Below, in pieces: positions 25,715 through 35,842 of a stretch of 64,000 bases of DNA; the stretch's first letter is position 1, and every line of letters starts with the position of its first letter. The stretch is from JALZMG01 sp963844175 (GTDB lineage Bacteria; Actinomycetota; Acidimicrobiia; Acidimicrobiales; Ilumatobacteraceae), in contig CAWJNE010000021.1 of the NCBI GenBank assembly GCA_963844175.1, positions 248,001 to 312,000 of the forward strand, in the 5' to 3' direction. Both the position numbers and the translations under genes were made by a program. The notes beneath the pieces were generated by a model. The model was not told where the DNA came from. It was given only the letters and a program-made list of their open reading frames with translations, and did no database searches.

Positions 25715-26119
25715 TCAACGCTTGGCCGTGGACTCGTTCAGGGCCACGGCGGCGCGGATCAGCGCCTTCAGCGCGGTGGCGTCGATGTCGACGCCCTCGT
25801 GGAAGTCGATGGCGCGCCGCGTGTTGCCCTCGAGGCTCGAGTTGAACAGCTTCGCGGGGTCGTCCAACGAGGCGCCCTTGGCGAACGTCATCTTGACGTA
25901 GTTCTTGTACGTCTCACCGGTGCAGATGATCCCGTCGTGCTCCCACGTCGGGACACCTCGCCACTTCCACCCCTCGACGACGTCGGGATCGGCGTCGTGG
26001 ACCAGGGCGCGCAGCCGGCTGAGCGTCGCTCCACGCCAGTCGCCGAGCTCGTCGATGCGCTCGTCGATCAGCTCACGCGGCGACCTGGAGTCGTCCGAGC
26101 TGCCCTTGGCCATGGTCAT
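25715..26119 (-). CDS. DUF1801 domain protein
   Basis: A 134-aa small cytoplasmic protein of the DUF1801/YdhG-like group. Recognisable blocks are RLRALVHDADPDVVEGWKW, RGVPTWEHDGIICTGETYKNYVKMTFAKGASL (cores GVPTWEHDGIICTGE and YVKMTFAKGASL), LFNSSLEGNTRRAIDFHEG and a final helix LKALIRAAVALNE. The fold is related to the frataxin-like/YdeI family; biochemical function is unknown. The start may be ATG 26119 or ATG 26113. A second DUF1801 protein lies at 49299-49742. Confidence 0.85.
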   Translation of the reverse strand: MTMAKGSSDDSRSPRELIDERIDELGDWRGATLSRLRALVHDADPDVVEGWKWRGVPTWEHDGIICTGETYKNYVKMTFAKGASLDDPAKLFNSSLEGNTRRAIDFHEGVDIDATALKALIRAAVALNESTAKR

Positions 26120-26174
26120 CGCCCCTCCTCGTGCGCGCCTCACGATACGCGGTGCGCCCGATGGGCGATGGACC

Positions 26175-27532
26175 TCAGGGACCCGTGGTCGTGGTGGTGG
26201 TCATCTCCATCGCCGTCGCCAGCGGTGACGGTTCGTAGATCTTGTCCAGCGTCTTGTGCATCATCTCCACGGCCGTGAACTTGCCCTGGACCGACATGGT
26301 CAGGTTGGCCCAGATGACGAGCGTCATGCCGTTGGCGGGGTCGTGGGCGGCCTCCGAGTTGAACCCCGGGGTCTGGCCGCCGTGGAGGTCGATCGTGTAC
26401 GGCCCCCAACGCAGCTGGTCGATGCCGTACCCGTACCAGTTGAACGAGTTGGCGGGGTCGATGATCTTGAGCGCTGTCCTGCCACAGGCGCTGGTACTCG
26501 GCGTTGAGGACCTTGCCACCGGCCAGGGCCTCGATCCAGATGGCGAGATCTGCGGCGGTCGAGATGACGGCGCCGGCGGCGAAGCTGAACGAGTGGTTGA
26601 TGCCGGTGAAGTCGGTCGGCTCGAGGGTCCCGGCCTCGGCCTCAGCCTGCATCTCCGGCGTGTAGGGGGTGCCCGTCATCACGTGGGAGGCGCTGCCGTA
26701 CAGGTAGCCGTGCGAGAACGGATCCGGGATGGAGTCGTCGGTCGGGGCCGGGAAGAACGTGTCGGTCATGCCGAGCGGCTCGAACAACCGCTCCTCGAAC
26801 GATTCGGCCAGCGGCTTGCCGTCCAACTGCTCGATGATCAGACCGAGCAGGACGTAGTTGGTGTTGCTGTAGTAGTAGTCGGCGCCGGGCGCGAACATCG
26901 CCGGCTGGGCGAAGGCGATGTCGAGCAGCTCCTGCGGCGTCCAGACCCTGGCCGGATCGTCGTCCATGGCCTGCCGAGATCTCCGGGGCGTCGGTGAAGC
27001 TGTAGAGGCCGCTGCGCATCTCCAGCAGCTGGGCGAGGGTGATGTTGTCGCCGTTCGGCACCTGCGGCTCGTACTTCGACACCGGATCGTCGAGCTTCAG
27101 CTTCCCCTCCTGGGCCAACAGCAGGATCACCGCCGACGTCATCGTCTTGGTGATCGAAGCGATGCGGAAGTTTGTGTCGGCGTCGGGGCGGGTGTCGCCG
27201 CCCAGCTCGGTCACGCCGTAGGTCGCCGTGACGTCGCCCTCGGGAGTGCGCAGCACGACCACGGCGCCCGGGACGAGCATGTCCTTCATCGTCTCGTCGA
27301 CCAGGGCCTGAAGCGCCTCCGGCTCGATCGGCTTCAGCACCGCCGGCTCCACTGGCGCGGCCGCGGTCGTGGCCGGGGCAGTCGTCGCCGCCGATGGCGG
27401 GTCGTCCGATCCGCCGCACGACGCGACGGCGACCAGGGCCAGCACGGTCGCCGCAGCGGCGACCACCGGCGGCCTCGGGCGGCCAGCGCTCGGCCCGGCG
27501 GGTGACTGGGTTCGGGAGACGATCCGGTCCAT
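26175..27532 (-). pseudogene. Serine hydrolase (beta-lactamase fold) lipoprotein, two apparent frameshifts
   Basis: A class-C beta-lactamase/DD-peptidase-like lipoprotein spread over three frames. Frame 1 from ATG 27532 has lipobox VAVASCGGS, a Thr/Ala linker and the catalytic SITK (in FRIASITKTMTSAV), ending at FTDAPEIS. Frame 2 resumes at AMDDDPARVW with YSNTNYVLLGLII (Tyr-x-Asn motif) up to YQRLWQDS. Frame 3 resumes at LKIIDPANSFNWYGYG with DLHGGQTPGFNSEA (HxG motif) and ends TTTTTGP. Both junctions (~26975 and ~26478) are restored by removing one base. The corrected protein is about 450 aa with a full catalytic set. Confidence 0.85.
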
Positions 27533-27553
27533 GGCGGTGATCCTCCGCCGATC

Positions 27554-27574
27554 CGCTGAAGCGGCGCTGAAACC
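27554..27574 (-). promoter_or_regulatory. TTCAGC direct-repeat element upstream of the serine hydrolase
   Basis: On the minus strand two TTCAGC hexamers stand 11 bp apart inside a 21-bp block that recurs, with a single mismatch, at 41391-41411 before the S33 peptidase gene. Here it ends 21 bp before the ATG at 27532 and adjoins the GGAGG ribosome-binding site. Confidence 0.5.
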
Positions 27575-27594
27575 GCCTCGGCGCCGCAGCGACC

Positions 27595-30493
27595 TCAGGC
27601 ACGGCCGGAGAGGAAGGCGATCGCCTCGTCGTCGGTCAGGGCCGCCCCATGGGCGACCAGCTGCTCGAACTGGTCGTCGCCGAGCTCGGCGCGGGCCCGA
27701 TCCACACCTTCCAACCACTGACGCCGGTTGTTCTCGACGTGGCGGGCCTCGAAGACGCCCACCACCGTGGCCACGTCATCGGCCGACCGGTGGACGAGCA
27801 GGAACGCGGCCATGGCGAAGATCTGCCACCGGCTGGCGAGGTCGCTGGTCCTGGCCAGCTCCTCGAACACCTGGGTGATCGCCGACGCGGCGATCGAGCC
27901 GGCGGACGACTCGGCCTGCTCGATCTCGATCCTCGCTCTGATCAGCTGGATCCGCAGCTGGGTGAACCGGTCGCGCACGGGTGCGATGACCTCGGCCGCC
28001 TCGGCCAGGAGCGCCCTGCGCGCCTGCCGGGTCGCGCTCGACGAGCACCAGGGCGAGCACGCAGAGCGACGACGCGTACGCCACCGGCTGGCCCTGTGCC
28101 CGGCAGATCTCGACGGCGCGGCGCGCCTCCGCTTCGACGTTTCGAGCACTGCTGTAGTACCGCGTCAGCACCTGCGCCCAGGTGGCGAACGCGACGACGT
28201 GCGGGGAGCCACCCTGCGCTCGGGCCTCGGCTGCCACCCGGCCGTACTCCTCGGCGGCCGCCGCCGGATCGTGCAGGGTCAGCAGGTCGGCCTTGATCGT
28301 CCGTACGGCCAGCGGGATCGGCAGACCCCACCCGGCAGCCAGCTGCTCGGCGTCGGCGATTTGCGCCAGCCCGTTCGTCAGGTCACCGCGCAGGTACGTC
28401 TCGTAGGCGCAGATGGCGGTCAAGGTCACCGCCACCGGCAGGCGCCGCGCGGTGGCCGGCCGACGCACCGCTTCGGCCCATCCCACCGCCTCGAAGTCGA
28501 GCCGGTAGTGGCCGAACTCCATGCCGACCTCGGCGATCCGGCCGGCCAGCTCGATGTCGTCGGCATCGAGGCTGCGTTCGAAGGCCGCCCGCACGTTGGG
28601 GATCTCCAGCTCGTACTGCTCCAGGGCGATGCCCTGCTCGGGGCCGTTGGCGAGGGCGGTGAGGGCGATCGCCAACTCGGCGTAGTGCTCGGCGTGAGCG
28701 TGACGGGCGGCGTCACCACCGTGCTTGTCGAGCAGCCCGGATCCGAAGTGCCGAAGCGTCTCCAGCAGTCGGAACCGGCGGGTGTGGCCGATGGCGTCCG
28801 GCTCGACCATCGACCGATCGACCAGCTCCACCATCAGATTGGCCGTCTCGCCTCGATCGAACCCCTCGACCAGCAGCACGGTCTCGGCGGCGCGCAGGTC
28901 GAACCCGCCGGCGAACACCGAGAGCAGGGCGAAGCCGAGCCGCTGGCGGGCGTTGAGCAGCTCGAGCGACCACTCGACCGCGGCCCGCAGCGTCTGATGC
29001 CGAGGGGCGGAGCGGCGACCGCCGCTCAGGCCGTCGAGCCGATCGGTGAGCGACGCCAACAGCCCGTCCGCGCCCAACGCCCGCACGCGTGCCGCGGCGA
29101 GCTCGACCGCCAACGGCAGCCCGTCGAGCCGCTGGCAGATCGCACCGACGACAGGGAGCTCGTCGGCGGTGACCATCTCGCCCGCGTCAGCGGCGCGGCG
29201 CAGGAACAGATCGACGGCGCCACCGGACCCTTCGACTCCGACCGGCAACGGGTGGACCGGCCAGACCCGCTCGCCGTCGACGTCGAGCGGCTGGCGGCTC
29301 GTGGCCAGCACCACCACCGACGACGAGTGGCGCAGGATCGTGGCCACCAACTCGGCCGCGGCGTCGAGGACGTGCTCGCAGTTGTCGACGAGGATCAGCC
29401 CCCGCAGCCCGCCACCGACGGCGCGCTCCAGCTCCTCGACGGCGGCGTCGGGGCGGGCCGGCACGCCCAGCGCCTTGCACACCGCGGCCGCCACCGCCGA
29501 CGGCCCGCTCACCGCCGCCAGATCGACGAACCACACCTCATCGCCAGCATGGCCGGCGGCGGCATGCACGACCTCCAGCGCCAACCTCGTCTTGCCCACC
29601 CCGCCGGGCCCCACCAACGTGATCAGCCCAGGCGTGCCGAGCAGTTCACCCACCCGGCGCAGCTCGTCGTCGCGTCCCACCAGCGTCGACACCGGACGCG
29701 GCAACGGGCTCGAGGCCCGCCCGTCCGCCGGCACCGAACGAGGTGACTCGGCACCCGAGATGATCGCCGCGTCCAACGCGAACAGCTCGACGCTCGGTTC
29801 CAAGCCCAGCTCGTCGCCCAACCAGGTGCGATAGCGACGGAACACGCGGCCCGCCTCCGCCGTCCGCCCCGCCCGGGCCAGGCCGAGCATCAGCGACCGC
29901 CAGAGCTCCTCGCGCAACGGGTGCTCGGCGACGGCCAGCTCACCAGCCGCCACCACCTCGCCGTGCTGCCCCGCCGCCAACAACGCCTGGAGCAGCAGCT
30001 CCTGGGCCGCCCCGTTCAGCTCCGTCAGCCGGGCGATCTCCGCCTGACCCCACGAATGGTCGACCACATCGACCAGGGCGGGCCCCCGCCACCGCGCCAG
30101 CGCCGCGTGCAACAACTCGATCGCCTCGCCTGGACGTGGCTCCTCGAGCGCCACCCGGGCCGCCGCCACCTCCCGCTCGAACTGCATCGAGTCGACCGCC
30201 GCGCCGTCCAAGTCGAGGCGATACGCCCGACCCTCCGTCAACAGCCGACCTCCACCGAGCTGGCGGCGCAGGTAGCCGACATGGGCTTGGAGGCTGTTCG
30301 CCGCCCCGGCCGGCGCGTCGCCTTCCCAGACCGCCTGGAGGAGTCGACCCGACTCCAGTGGTCGACCCTCGTTCAGGATCAGCCGGATCAGCACGTCCCG
30401 CCGGCGCGCCCCGCTGATCGCCACCTCGCGGTCGCCGACCGTCACCGACAACGGCCCCAACACGGAGACCGACAACGCCTCGTCGTCAGTCAT
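27595..30493 (-). pseudogene. BTAD/AfsR-like ATPase transcriptional regulator, one apparent frameshift
   Basis: A large regulator of about 965 aa after correction. Order: OmpR-type winged helix (VSVLGPLSVTVGDREV, SGARRRDVLIRLILNEGRPL; ~8-95), BTAD helical domain (~100-245), NB-ARC-like ATPase (Walker A LVGPGGVGKTRLALEV ~300; Walker B LRGLILVDNCEHVLD ~370), then TPR-like helices. The first frame is good to VERDPA; from about 28025 the sense passes to ARRALLAEAAEVIAP and continues to the stop at 27595. Deleting one base in GGCGCGC rejoins them. The family activates secondary metabolism or stress genes through direct-repeat DNA sites. Its neighbour is the serine hydrolase gene with such a site. 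Confidence 0.88.
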
Positions 30494-30642
30494 CGAACGT
30501 GGTTCCGACCCGGCAGCGGCCAGACACGGGCGTTCAGCTCATCTCCCTCGCGCACAACACAGGCCACGGCTCACGATAACGAGACGACGGTCTCGCCTGC
30601 AGGCTGTGCGCGCGTCGCTGGAACGCCGTGGTCGCGGAGACG
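30494..30642. other. Intergenic region between BTAD regulator and ThrE-like gene
   Basis: A 149-bp gap between co-directional minus-strand genes. The only structure seen is CGAGAC-GACG-GTCTCG at about 30578-30593, a small hairpin that could end ThrE-like transcription, next to a GCCTGCAGGC palindrome. Confidence 0.4.
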
Positions 30643-31968
30643 TCAGTCGTGGGAGTCGGGGGACGGACGATCCTCGGCGCGAGTGCCGAAGCGCTGCAGC
30701 CAGGGGCTGCGCTCGACGACTGATCCGGAGACTTTGTCGATGACCCTGCCGGTCGCGGCAGCCCAGGCCAGGAGTTGGGTACCGCAGAGGACGCCGAGTG
30801 CCACGGCGAAGATCGAGCCGACGGTGGCGACGAGGTCTTGCGTGCCGCCGCCGCTGGCGAGCCGGGTGAGGCCGATCAGACCGAGCGAGCCGGGGACGAG
30901 CAGCCAGAAGCCCGGTAGGAACGACGCGTGTGCCGGCATCGACCCGGCGAATCGTTCCACCCAGAACGCCACCATGGTCATGACGGTCGCGCCGACGAGC
31001 CCGCTGATGTAGCCGCCGAACAGTTCGTTGGCCAAGACCTGGCCGGTCCACGCTGCGTACAGCACGGCGAGCAGGCCGGGAAACGACCTGGCTGGAGCGG
31101 AGTCCGCGACCATCACGCCGATGGCGAACACCAGCACCCCGATCCATGGGGACCATTCTCCGAGCAGCGCTTCGGTGCCGAACAGCACACGCGATCTGGA
31201 GATGCCGACGGCCTCGATGCCGGCGAGGATGCCGAAGGCGAGCAGCGCCAGCTGCACGGAGCCGGACACGAGGCGGCTGGCACCGGAGATCATTTGTCCT
31301 GCCGCCAGCTCGAGCACGGCCGTGGTCAACGCCGCGCCGGGCAGGAAGACGACGAGGGATGCCACCATCGGCCGCATCCCGAGATTGGAGATGTCCGCCC
31401 TCACCGCCAGGGCGCTGAGTGCCGACACCGCGAACGCAGCGATCACCGGCGTCAGGACGTGCAGGGGCTGCTGGCCTCTGACCACCGAACGCAGGAGCCC
31501 CACCAGCGCGCCGAACAACGCCGCTGCGACAACTTCGAGCGGCGCGGGATGCAGGATCAAGCAGATGCCCGTCGCCAGCACGGCGTAGCCGGCGATGCTG
31601 GTCAGCCGCGGGAACCGGGGACGCATGGCGCGAATGTCTTGCAGCCGGCGCAACCCGTCGCTCGGGCGGACCGCACCTCGTTCGGCCTCTTGCAGCAGCC
31701 GGTCCAGCGCCGAGATCTGGTCGAGTCGGGGCGAGTCGCCGAGCGACGTCGTCAACTCGACCGTCGCCGGCTCTCCACGACCCATCGTGACCATCAGATA
31801 GGTCGGGAAGGCGCTGATCGTCGCGGACCCGGCACCGTACGCGCTCGCCATCCGAGTCAGCCGCTCCTGGACGACGTACACCGGTTGGCCAGCGCTGTTC
31901 ATCGCCGCGCCGAGCTCGACGACGAACGCCAGCAGCTCGGCAGCGTCGTCGCGGTCCTCGTCCATCAC
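30643..31968 (-). CDS. Threonine/serine exporter (ThrE) family protein
   Basis: A 441-aa membrane protein of the ThrE family, with both halves fused. The N-terminal soluble part has FVVELGAAMNSAGQPVYVVQERL (core ELGAAMNSAGQPVYVVQERL), a putative peptidase-like domain; about ten membrane helices follow from residue ~125, including VVFLPGAALTTAVLELAAGQ and the second module GGYISGLVGATVMT and FLPGFWLLVPGSLGLIGL. The family exports threonine and serine. The start at GTG/ATG 31968/31965 is uncertain: a sensible acidic N-terminal extension lies one base out of frame from ATG 32113, which has a good GGAG site, so another one-base insertion near 31975 is possible. Confidence 0.87.
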   Translation of the reverse strand: MMDEDRDDAAELLAFVVELGAAMNSAGQPVYVVQERLTRMASAYGAGSATISAFPTYLMVTMGRGEPATVELTTSLGDSPRLDQISALDRLLQEAERGAVRPSDGLRRLQDIRAMRPRFPRLTSIAGYAVLATGICLILHPAPLEVVAAALFGALVGLLRSVVRGQQPLHVLTPVIAAFAVSALSALAVRADISNLGMRPMVASLVVFLPGAALTTAVLELAAGQMISGASRLVSGSVQLALLAFGILAGIEAVGISRSRVLFGTEALLGEWSPWIGVLVFAIGVMVADSAPARSFPGLLAVLYAAWTGQVLANELFGGYISGLVGATVMTMVAFWVERFAGSMPAHASFLPGFWLLVPGSLGLIGLTRLASGGGTQDLVATVGSIFAVALGVLCGTQLLAWAAATGRVIDKVSGSVVERSPWLQRFGTRAEDRPSPDSHD

Positions 31969-32267
31969 CTCCGTCCAGCGCGTCGCTGGCGGTCACGCCG
32001 CCCAGAGCATGGGCCTCGTGCGCGCTGCCGTCCGCCTCGGACCCGAGCGCCTCCTCGGCATCGCCGTCCACAGTGAGACGAATGGCCCCCCGGTTCGATG
32101 ACGCGCTGCCCATCTCCAGGGGCCCGTCGAGGAGCGCGGCGCGCCACAGCGGAGGGACGCTACTCCTCGTGGTCGCCGGGGCGGACCGTACCCACCCCTG
32201 ATCAGGCTGGCGCCGCGACTAGCGTTCGCAGTCGAGCAGCGCACACGCAGCAGCCCCACGGAGGACG
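31969..32267. other. 299-bp divergent intergenic region
   Basis: It separates the minus-strand ThrE-like gene and the plus-strand efflux pump. A TAGCGT box near 32219 and a GGAGG site just before ATG 32268 serve the pump. The left half may encode an N-terminal extension of ThrE (ATG 32113) in a shifted frame. I see no RNA gene or repeat. Confidence 0.4.
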
Positions 32268-33782
32268 ATGACCGCCAGCTCCGACTCCGCCGTCGAACGC
32301 CGCGTCAGCGGCGCTGCGCTGCTGGCGACGTGCATCTCGACCCTGGTCGTCAACGCCAACACGTCCGCCGTGGCCATCCTCCTGCCGGCGATCAGCGAGG
32401 ACCTCGACGCCCCGATGAGCACTCTCCAGTGGGCCGTGACCGGCTACATGCTCGTCGGCGCGGCGTTCATTGTCACGTCCGGCGCGTTGGGCGACGTGTT
32501 CGGGCGCCGACGCACCTTCATCGGTGGGCTGATCCTGTTCATCGCGTCCTGCGTCCTCATCGCGCTGTCCTCGAGTGGGGCCGGCGTTGTCATCGGCCGA
32601 GCGATCCAGGGTGCGGCCGGCGCGACGATCGTCGCCGGTGGCCTGAGCCTGCTCACGATCGCATCATCCGGCAACGAGCGTCTGCGGGCGGTCGCGCTGT
32701 GGGGTGCCGCATCAGCGATCGGGGCTGCCGCCGGCCCGCTCGTGGGTGGGGTGCTGGTCGGGTCGACGGGTTGGCAGGGCTTGTTCTGGATCGACGCCGC
32801 CATCGCTGCAGCGTGCATCCCCCTCACCCTGCGCTCGCTCGGGGAGTCTCGTGACCCGAGCCGGTCACGATCGATCGACTGGCTCGGCACCCTGCTCATC
32901 GCCGCCATTCTCGGACCGCTGATCCTTGCCCTCAGCGAGGGATCCGACTGGGGATGGACGTCGCTGGCGACCCTGGGTTGCCTGGTGATCTCGGTGGTCG
33001 CCGCCATCGCCTTCATCGCTGTCGAGGGTCGGTCTCCCGCCCCGCTCGTCGACCTCGCGTTGCTCCGCAACTCGCTGCTCATCGGCGGAACGCTCGGCAT
33101 CCTCATCGGTGCCGGCACGATCAACGGCCTGATGTTTCTCGTCAGCCTCTACTTCCAGGATCCCGCAACGCTCGACATGACCCCCTTGCAAGCGGGGTTG
33201 GCCACACTCCCGGCGACTGTCGGCCTCGTGGTACTGGCCCCAGCCGTGCCAAGACTGGCGAAACGATTCCGCATCCGCAGCGTGGTCGCGGTGGGATTCG
33301 CCGTCATGACCGGCGGGTTCGCGGCGCTCATCGCGACCACGTCGTCATGGGGCTACGCAGCGTTCATGCTGCCCCTCGTCGCGGTCGCCGCCGGGATGGC
33401 ATTGTCCAACGGGCCGTGCTCGTCGGTTGCCACCAGTTCCGTCCCTGCCGAGCAGGTCGGCTCCGCTTCCGGAATCTCGAACATGGCCCGCTACGTCGGC
33501 GCAGCCGTCATGACCGCCGTTGTCGCCGCCATCTACGGAGCCGTCAGCGCCGACCGGATCGAGTCCGGCGCCTCAACCGCCGACGCCCTCGCCAGCGCGT
33601 TCGTGTGGGCGTCAGTGGCGATGACCATCACCTCGGCGGCCGGCATCGCGTTGGTCCTGCTGACCCCCCGGCAACGACCCCCAGAACCCCTACCGATCGA
33701 CTACGCCGCTGCAGCAGCCGCGGGCTCCGTCACCCTGCCCACGCCAACACCGGACGAACGCGGACGTGCCATGACGCAATGA
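32268..33782 (+). CDS. MFS drug efflux transporter, DHA2 family (EmrB/QacA-like)
   Basis: A 504-aa protein with about 14 hydrophobic helices, the DHA2 hallmark. Motif A is GALGDVFGRRRTFIGG (~70-85), motif B is VIGRAIQGAAGATIVAG (~105) and motif C is AIGAAAGPLVGGVLVGSTGW (~145-165, core AAAGPLVGGVLVG). It would export toxic compounds in exchange for protons. The ATG at 32268 follows GGAGGACG. The C-terminal tail after the last helix is Pro/Ala-rich and unremarkable. No adjacent TetR or MarR regulator is present, which is unusual for this type of pump. Confidence 0.93.
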   Translation: MTASSDSAVERRVSGAALLATCISTLVVNANTSAVAILLPAISEDLDAPMSTLQWAVTGYMLVGAAFIVTSGALGDVFGRRRTFIGGLILFIASCVLIALSSSGAGVVIGRAIQGAAGATIVAGGLSLLTIASSGNERLRAVALWGAASAIGAAAGPLVGGVLVGSTGWQGLFWIDAAIAAACIPLTLRSLGESRDPSRSRSIDWLGTLLIAAILGPLILALSEGSDWGWTSLATLGCLVISVVAAIAFIAVEGRSPAPLVDLALLRNSLLIGGTLGILIGAGTINGLMFLVSLYFQDPATLDMTPLQAGLATLPATVGLVVLAPAVPRLAKRFRIRSVVAVGFAVMTGGFAALIATTSSWGYAAFMLPLVAVAAGMALSNGPCSSVATSSVPAEQVGSASGISNMARYVGAAVMTAVVAAIYGAVSADRIESGASTADALASAFVWASVAMTITSAAGIALVLLTPRQRPPEPLPIDYAAAAAAGSVTLPTPTPDERGRAMTQ

Positions 33783-33863
33783 GTCCACGACGACAGCCCG
33801 CGTCGATCGCTCCCGACCATGTCGTGAGCGGCGGATCGGAGCGAAGCACGCAAGTCCGGGCGT

Positions 33864-33869
33864 TACAGT
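33864..33869 (+). promoter_or_regulatory. -10 box of the FGase-like gene
   Basis: TACAGT ends 6 nt before ATG 33876, matching the leaderless pattern seen elsewhere in the window. Confidence 0.45.
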
Positions 33870-33875
33870 TCGCCC

Positions 33876-35075
33876 ATGACGGTGTCGCCTCCTGTCTGGG
33901 TTCCGGCGGGGACGGCGTTCGATGCCGACGACTTCGTGTACTTCCACGACAAGGGCCGCCGCCCAGTCGAGGACGTGTTGGGAGAGATCGATCTCATCCT
34001 CACTGGTCCTCACGCGTCAGCAGCGTTTCCCGAGGAGATGGGTCCGTTCGTCGACGACCGCCTCAGCTGCCGGTTGCAGCACGACTTCACGGACATCTCG
34101 ACGAGCCCGGTCGGGCGCCGGTGGGCCGAGATCGACCCGCACGTCCTCTACGTCGAGAACCCCCACCCACGTGCCGTCCGTGACGCCAACCGTGCCCGAC
34201 CCGACGATCTCGGTGCGGGACTGCGGGCAGCCTTCGAGCGGCTGCGAGGTGCAGGCGAGACCGAACGGCCATCGCTGGAGGGCGTCGACGCCATCCGACC
34301 AGTGACGTTCGGTTACCTGCCCGTGCTTCGTGAACCACGAACCGACGACGGGTGGGACGAGTTGATCGACGCCCTGACGACAGCCGGGTCGCTCGGTGTG
34401 GACGTCTACGAGCGGGTGCGAGACGACCTCATCGAACGAGCGGTGAACGCCAAGCTCGCCCGCTTGGCGTCGCTCGATCCGGCCGACGTGACGGTCAGTG
34501 AATGGCGTTCGGCGTCGACGCTGCTCGTGATGTCGCTGCACGACACCATGAACCACACCGCACGGTCTGACGGGGCGATCTGTTTGGAGCGCCAGCCAAT
34601 CGACCGACTGCCGAACGTCGTCGCGCTGTCCAACCACGGTGGCCCGGATGCAGCGGTGCGAGCCAGCACCACCGGTGCGCTCCTCGCCGACGAGGACGTG
34701 CTCTCGCTCGATCCGACGACCATGCGGGCGATCGCCAACGCATACCGGTGGGCGTTTGATGCCTACGGGCCTGACGACGTGGCGTTCAACCGCCCGTACC
34801 TGGGGGGTTTCGAGACGAGGCACATCAGTCCGTGGTTGCGCTCACGAGCCGCCAACGCCACCGTCAGTTGCGATGGCGTGCCCGTGGCGCTGCAGCTCGG
34901 TGCGTGGCAGAACGAGTTCCTGCGCGAGTTCCTCCTCGGACCCGATGCGACCGAGCATCTGACCGAGCCGGGCGATGACTGGGTGATGCCGCCCGACGAC
35001 CACGTCAATTGGCTCGCCGAACGGCTGCGCGCCGCGCACGACCGTGTCCGCCGATGGGGTCCGGCACTCGCCTGA
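33876..35075 (+). CDS. N-formylglutamate amidohydrolase-like protein
   Basis: A 399-aa protein with landmarks of the FGase superfamily (PF05013-like): LILTGPHASAAFPEEM near residue 40 (potential metal His), DPHVLYVENPHPRAVRD, a central MSLHDTMNH and FNRPYLGGFETRHISPW near the end. FGases remove formate from N-formylglutamate in histidine breakdown; other members act on related N-formyl or N-acyl amino acids. No hut genes are nearby, so the physiological substrate is open. The protein is about 130 residues longer than classical HutG, mainly in the middle. The start fits the TACAGT box 6 nt upstream. Confidence 0.6.
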   Translation: MTVSPPVWVPAGTAFDADDFVYFHDKGRRPVEDVLGEIDLILTGPHASAAFPEEMGPFVDDRLSCRLQHDFTDISTSPVGRRWAEIDPHVLYVENPHPRAVRDANRARPDDLGAGLRAAFERLRGAGETERPSLEGVDAIRPVTFGYLPVLREPRTDDGWDELIDALTTAGSLGVDVYERVRDDLIERAVNAKLARLASLDPADVTVSEWRSASTLLVMSLHDTMNHTARSDGAICLERQPIDRLPNVVALSNHGGPDAAVRASTTGALLADEDVLSLDPTTMRAIANAYRWAFDAYGPDDVAFNRPYLGGFETRHISPWLRSRAANATVSCDGVPVALQLGAWQNEFLREFLLGPDATEHLTEPGDDWVMPPDDHVNWLAERLRAAHDRVRRWGPALA

Positions 35076-35208
35076 CTCGCCGATCGACACGTCATCTCCG
35101 CCGGACGAGCAGACCGCAGCGGATCGTGATGCCGCCGCTGCAGCACGAGGTGAGCTCGTCCGAGCGGCGCTGACAGCGGCGCCTGCGACGCGCTGGGCCA
35201 GTCCTCGC

Positions 35209-35382
35209 TCAGCGACGATCGTCGCGTCGGTCCCCGCGATCGTCGCGACGATCATCGCGACGATCCCCGCGGCGACGGACCCCGTGGGCCACCACCGCTG
35301 TCGTTCCGACGACGGCGGCCGTGCGGGCCACCGGGCGGCCGATCACGCCGCGCCGTCCAACTCGTCCACGTCCGAGGGGCAT
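35209..35382 (-). CDS. Small basic protein coupled to the DUF6325 gene (possible SHOCT-type partner)
   Basis: A 57-aa reading frame starting at ATG 35382, one base after the DUF6325 stop and with AAGGAGA 6 nt upstream, so translation is very likely. It reads MPLGRGRVGRRGVIGRPVAR, then a short hydrophobic TAAVVGTTAVVAHG, then a run of Arg-Asp repeats to the stop. DUF6325 genes are often followed by short proteins that begin like this one and carry a C-terminal SHOCT domain; that domain is absent here. The tail could be a frameshift product, since a longer alternative frame continues below. Function unknown. Confidence 0.5.
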   Translation of the reverse strand: MPLGRGRVGRRGVIGRPVARTAAVVGTTAVVAHGVRRRGDRRDDRRDDRGDRRDDRR

Positions 35383-35383
35383 G

Positions 35384-35842
35384 TCAATCTCCTTCGCTCA
35401 TCGACGCCTCGTCGGCCTCCATCGACGCCAAGATCGCCTGGACCGGGATCCGGCCATTGGCGACCAGCTGACCGCCAGCGCGGCGGGCAGCCGAGGCGAA
35501 CGGCGCCGCCCACCGGTTCTCCCAGACGAGCACGCCCGCCACGCTGCCAGGCTCCATGGCGGCCGCGAGGTCCGCCACGTCGTCGGCGGCCAACAAGTTG
35601 GCCAGCTCGGTCTCCAACGCCCGCAGCTCGTCGAGACCCTCGAAGTCGTCGATCTCGAAGGCGTCGACGGTGCCGTCGTCGTCCTTGGTGACGATCATCA
35701 GGTCGAGGATGCGGATCGTCCCGGCGGTGACCAGCGACGACAGCTCGGCCGCCATCTCACCGCTGAAGTTCGCTCGCCCCGCAGGGAACTCGACGACCAG
35801 GTAATCGACCGGCCCCAGCTCGTCCATCTCGGCATCACTCAT
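35384..35842 (-). CDS. DUF6325 family protein
   Basis: A 152-aa acidic cytoplasmic protein. Typical blocks are MDELGPVDYLVVEFP, FSGEMAAELSSLVTAGTIRILDLMIV (core ELSSLVTAGTIRILDLMIV), KDDDGTVDAFEIDDF and a C-terminal VLVWENRWAAPFASA, then IPVQAILASME. The family resembles DUF1269-type proteins; it has no established biochemical role. It is followed, one base later, by a short basic protein gene, a common arrangement for this family. ATG 35842 is the only sensible start. Confidence 0.8.
   Translation of the reverse strand: MSDAEMDELGPVDYLVVEFPAGRANFSGEMAAELSSLVTAGTIRILDLMIVTKDDDGTVDAFEIDDFEGLDELRALETELANLLAADDVADLAAAMEPGSVAGVLVWENRWAAPFASAARRAGGQLVANGRIPVQAILASMEADEASMSEGD

Noticed and set aside
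30578..30593. Riboswitch or structured RNA upstream of the BTAD regulator
   Set aside because: Only a short 6-bp hairpin is present and no conserved riboswitch core could be recognised.
35215..35280. GATCGTCGCGA-type direct repeats as a replication origin or iteron array
   Set aside because: Only a few irregular units inside a coupled reading frame, with no dnaA, rep or AT-rich region nearby.
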